DNA from: Bos javanicus | Taxonomy: Eukaryota > Chordata > Mammalia > Artiodactyla > Bovidae | Reading direction: 5' to 3' | DNA: 64,000 nt | Assembly (NCBI RefSeq): GCF_032452875.1 | Contig: NC_083879.1 | Location: forward strand, 86,561,572 to 86,625,571 | Part shown: positions 63,203 through 64,000 of the stretch, one piece after another | How positions within the stretch are numbered: position 1 is the stretch's first letter | Layout: each line of letters opens with the position of its first letter | Notes under the pieces: model-generated | What the model was told of the DNA's origin: nothing | The model's database searches: none | What the model saw: the letters and a program-made list of their open reading frames with translations, nothing else | Position numbers and translations under genes: made by a program

Positions 63203-63482
63203 TAAGGCGATGGCACCCCACTCCAGTCCTCTTGCCTGGACAATCCCAGGGACGGGGGAGCCTGGTGGGCTGTAGTCCATGGGGTCGCTGAGGGTCGGAC
63301 ATGACTGAGCGACTTCACTTTCACTTTTCACTTTCATGCATTGGAGAAGGAAATGGCAACCCACTCCCGTGTTCTTGCCTGGAGAATCCTAGGGACGGGG
63401 GAGCCTGGTGGGCTGCCGTCTCTGGGGTCGCACAGAGTCGGACACGACTGAAGCGACTTAGCAGCAGCAGCAGCAGCAGCAA
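63203..63482 (+). mobile_element. BOV-A2 dimeric SINE with (AGC)n tail
   Basis: Both halves are present (ggcgatggcaccccactcca and ggagaaggaaatggcaaccc) with the ttcacttttcactttcatgc linker. The tail has seven AGC repeats (gcagcagcagcagcagcag). Confidence 0.93.
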
Positions 63483-64000
63483 GCAATTTCAGGCTATCTG
63501 CTCTCTGGGCCAAATCTAGCTATTTCAGAATTTGGAAATCTTCAAAGGAAAAGCGAGAGCCCTGGGAGCATTGCAGATGCTCAGAACCCGAATGCCTTTT
63601 TAAGATAAACCATGTTTCAGAGTCATATGCTGGCGGGAGATCTGATCTGGCTGATACTGGTTATTCACTCCTGGGGGCTTCAAATATACCCCGCCCTTTC
63701 ATTTTTCTGATGGAAAAAAAACGGCCTCTCTTTCAAAGATCAGGTCCTGTTTTCCTTCACTTAGCATTTAAATAGCCGTCTCTGCAGCGGGTCCCTCTCT
63801 TTCTGGGCCTCTCCTTCTCTCTGTGCACTCCGCTCGCTGTCTGACAAGCCTGTGTTTGTCAACTGGTTCTACAAATTAACTAAGCCACCAATCCAGAATT
63901 AGTAGGACTGGGCTTCCCTTTTTATTTTGAGACTGTGATGGAGCCAAGACGCAGCAGCTGAGCCGTCAGGCCGCTCTCAACCTTGGCAGACAGAGGGGAC
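63483..64000. other. Intergenic DNA to window end, nothing recognised
   Basis: Mixed composition with a short A run at 63,712-63,721. No gene or repeat that I can name. Confidence 0.5.

Overview
The window is vertebrate nuclear DNA from a ruminant, most likely a bovid. It contains one multi-exon gene with GT-AG introns. It is studded with lineage-specific repeats: RTE-BovB LINEs, Bov-tA and BOV-A2 SINEs, and CHR-2-type tRNA-Glu SINEs. These repeats are typical of cattle, sheep and goat; the sequence alone does not settle which species it is.

Positions 1-1,080 lie downstream of the gene and hold nothing I recognise. Positions about 1,080-36,960 on the minus strand are a complete gene for gamma-tubulin complex component 3 (TUBGCP3/GCP3). 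I placed all 22 coding exons (first ATG 36,859, stop codon 1,924-1,926). They total 2,724 bases, or 907 codons plus stop, the same length as I recall for human GCP3. Every junction keeps frame. The 3' UTR ends near an ATTAAA signal at 1,095-1,100. The promoter is a TATA-less CpG island with an ETS site, a ZNF143/Staf-like site and a YY1/TISU-like element that also starts a 12-codon upstream ORF. GCP3 pairs with GCP2 and gamma-tubulin in the gamma-tubulin small complex, the unit of the ring that nucleates microtubules.

The introns carry the more unusual DNA. Intron 1 has an 11-copy minisatellite whose units look like paired splice sites on the transcribed strand. Intron 3 has a sense-oriented 2.65-kb BovB. 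Intron 13 has a modular 24/30/40-bp minisatellite that is G-rich in RNA and sits 66 nt from a splice acceptor. Intron 20 has a roughly 250-bp imperfect inverted repeat.

Positions 37,140-64,000 are intergenic upstream DNA with no gene I can support. They are a mosaic of nested transposons: BovB inside BovB with a solo LTR inside that, SINE inside SINE, and BovB inside L1. Several have clear target-site duplications. Two close CTCF-like motifs in the same orientation lie at 50.74-50.86 kb, and a 630-bp GT-rich repeat at 61.35-61.98 kb. I found no tRNA or rRNA gene, no CRISPR array and no bacterial or viral coding module.
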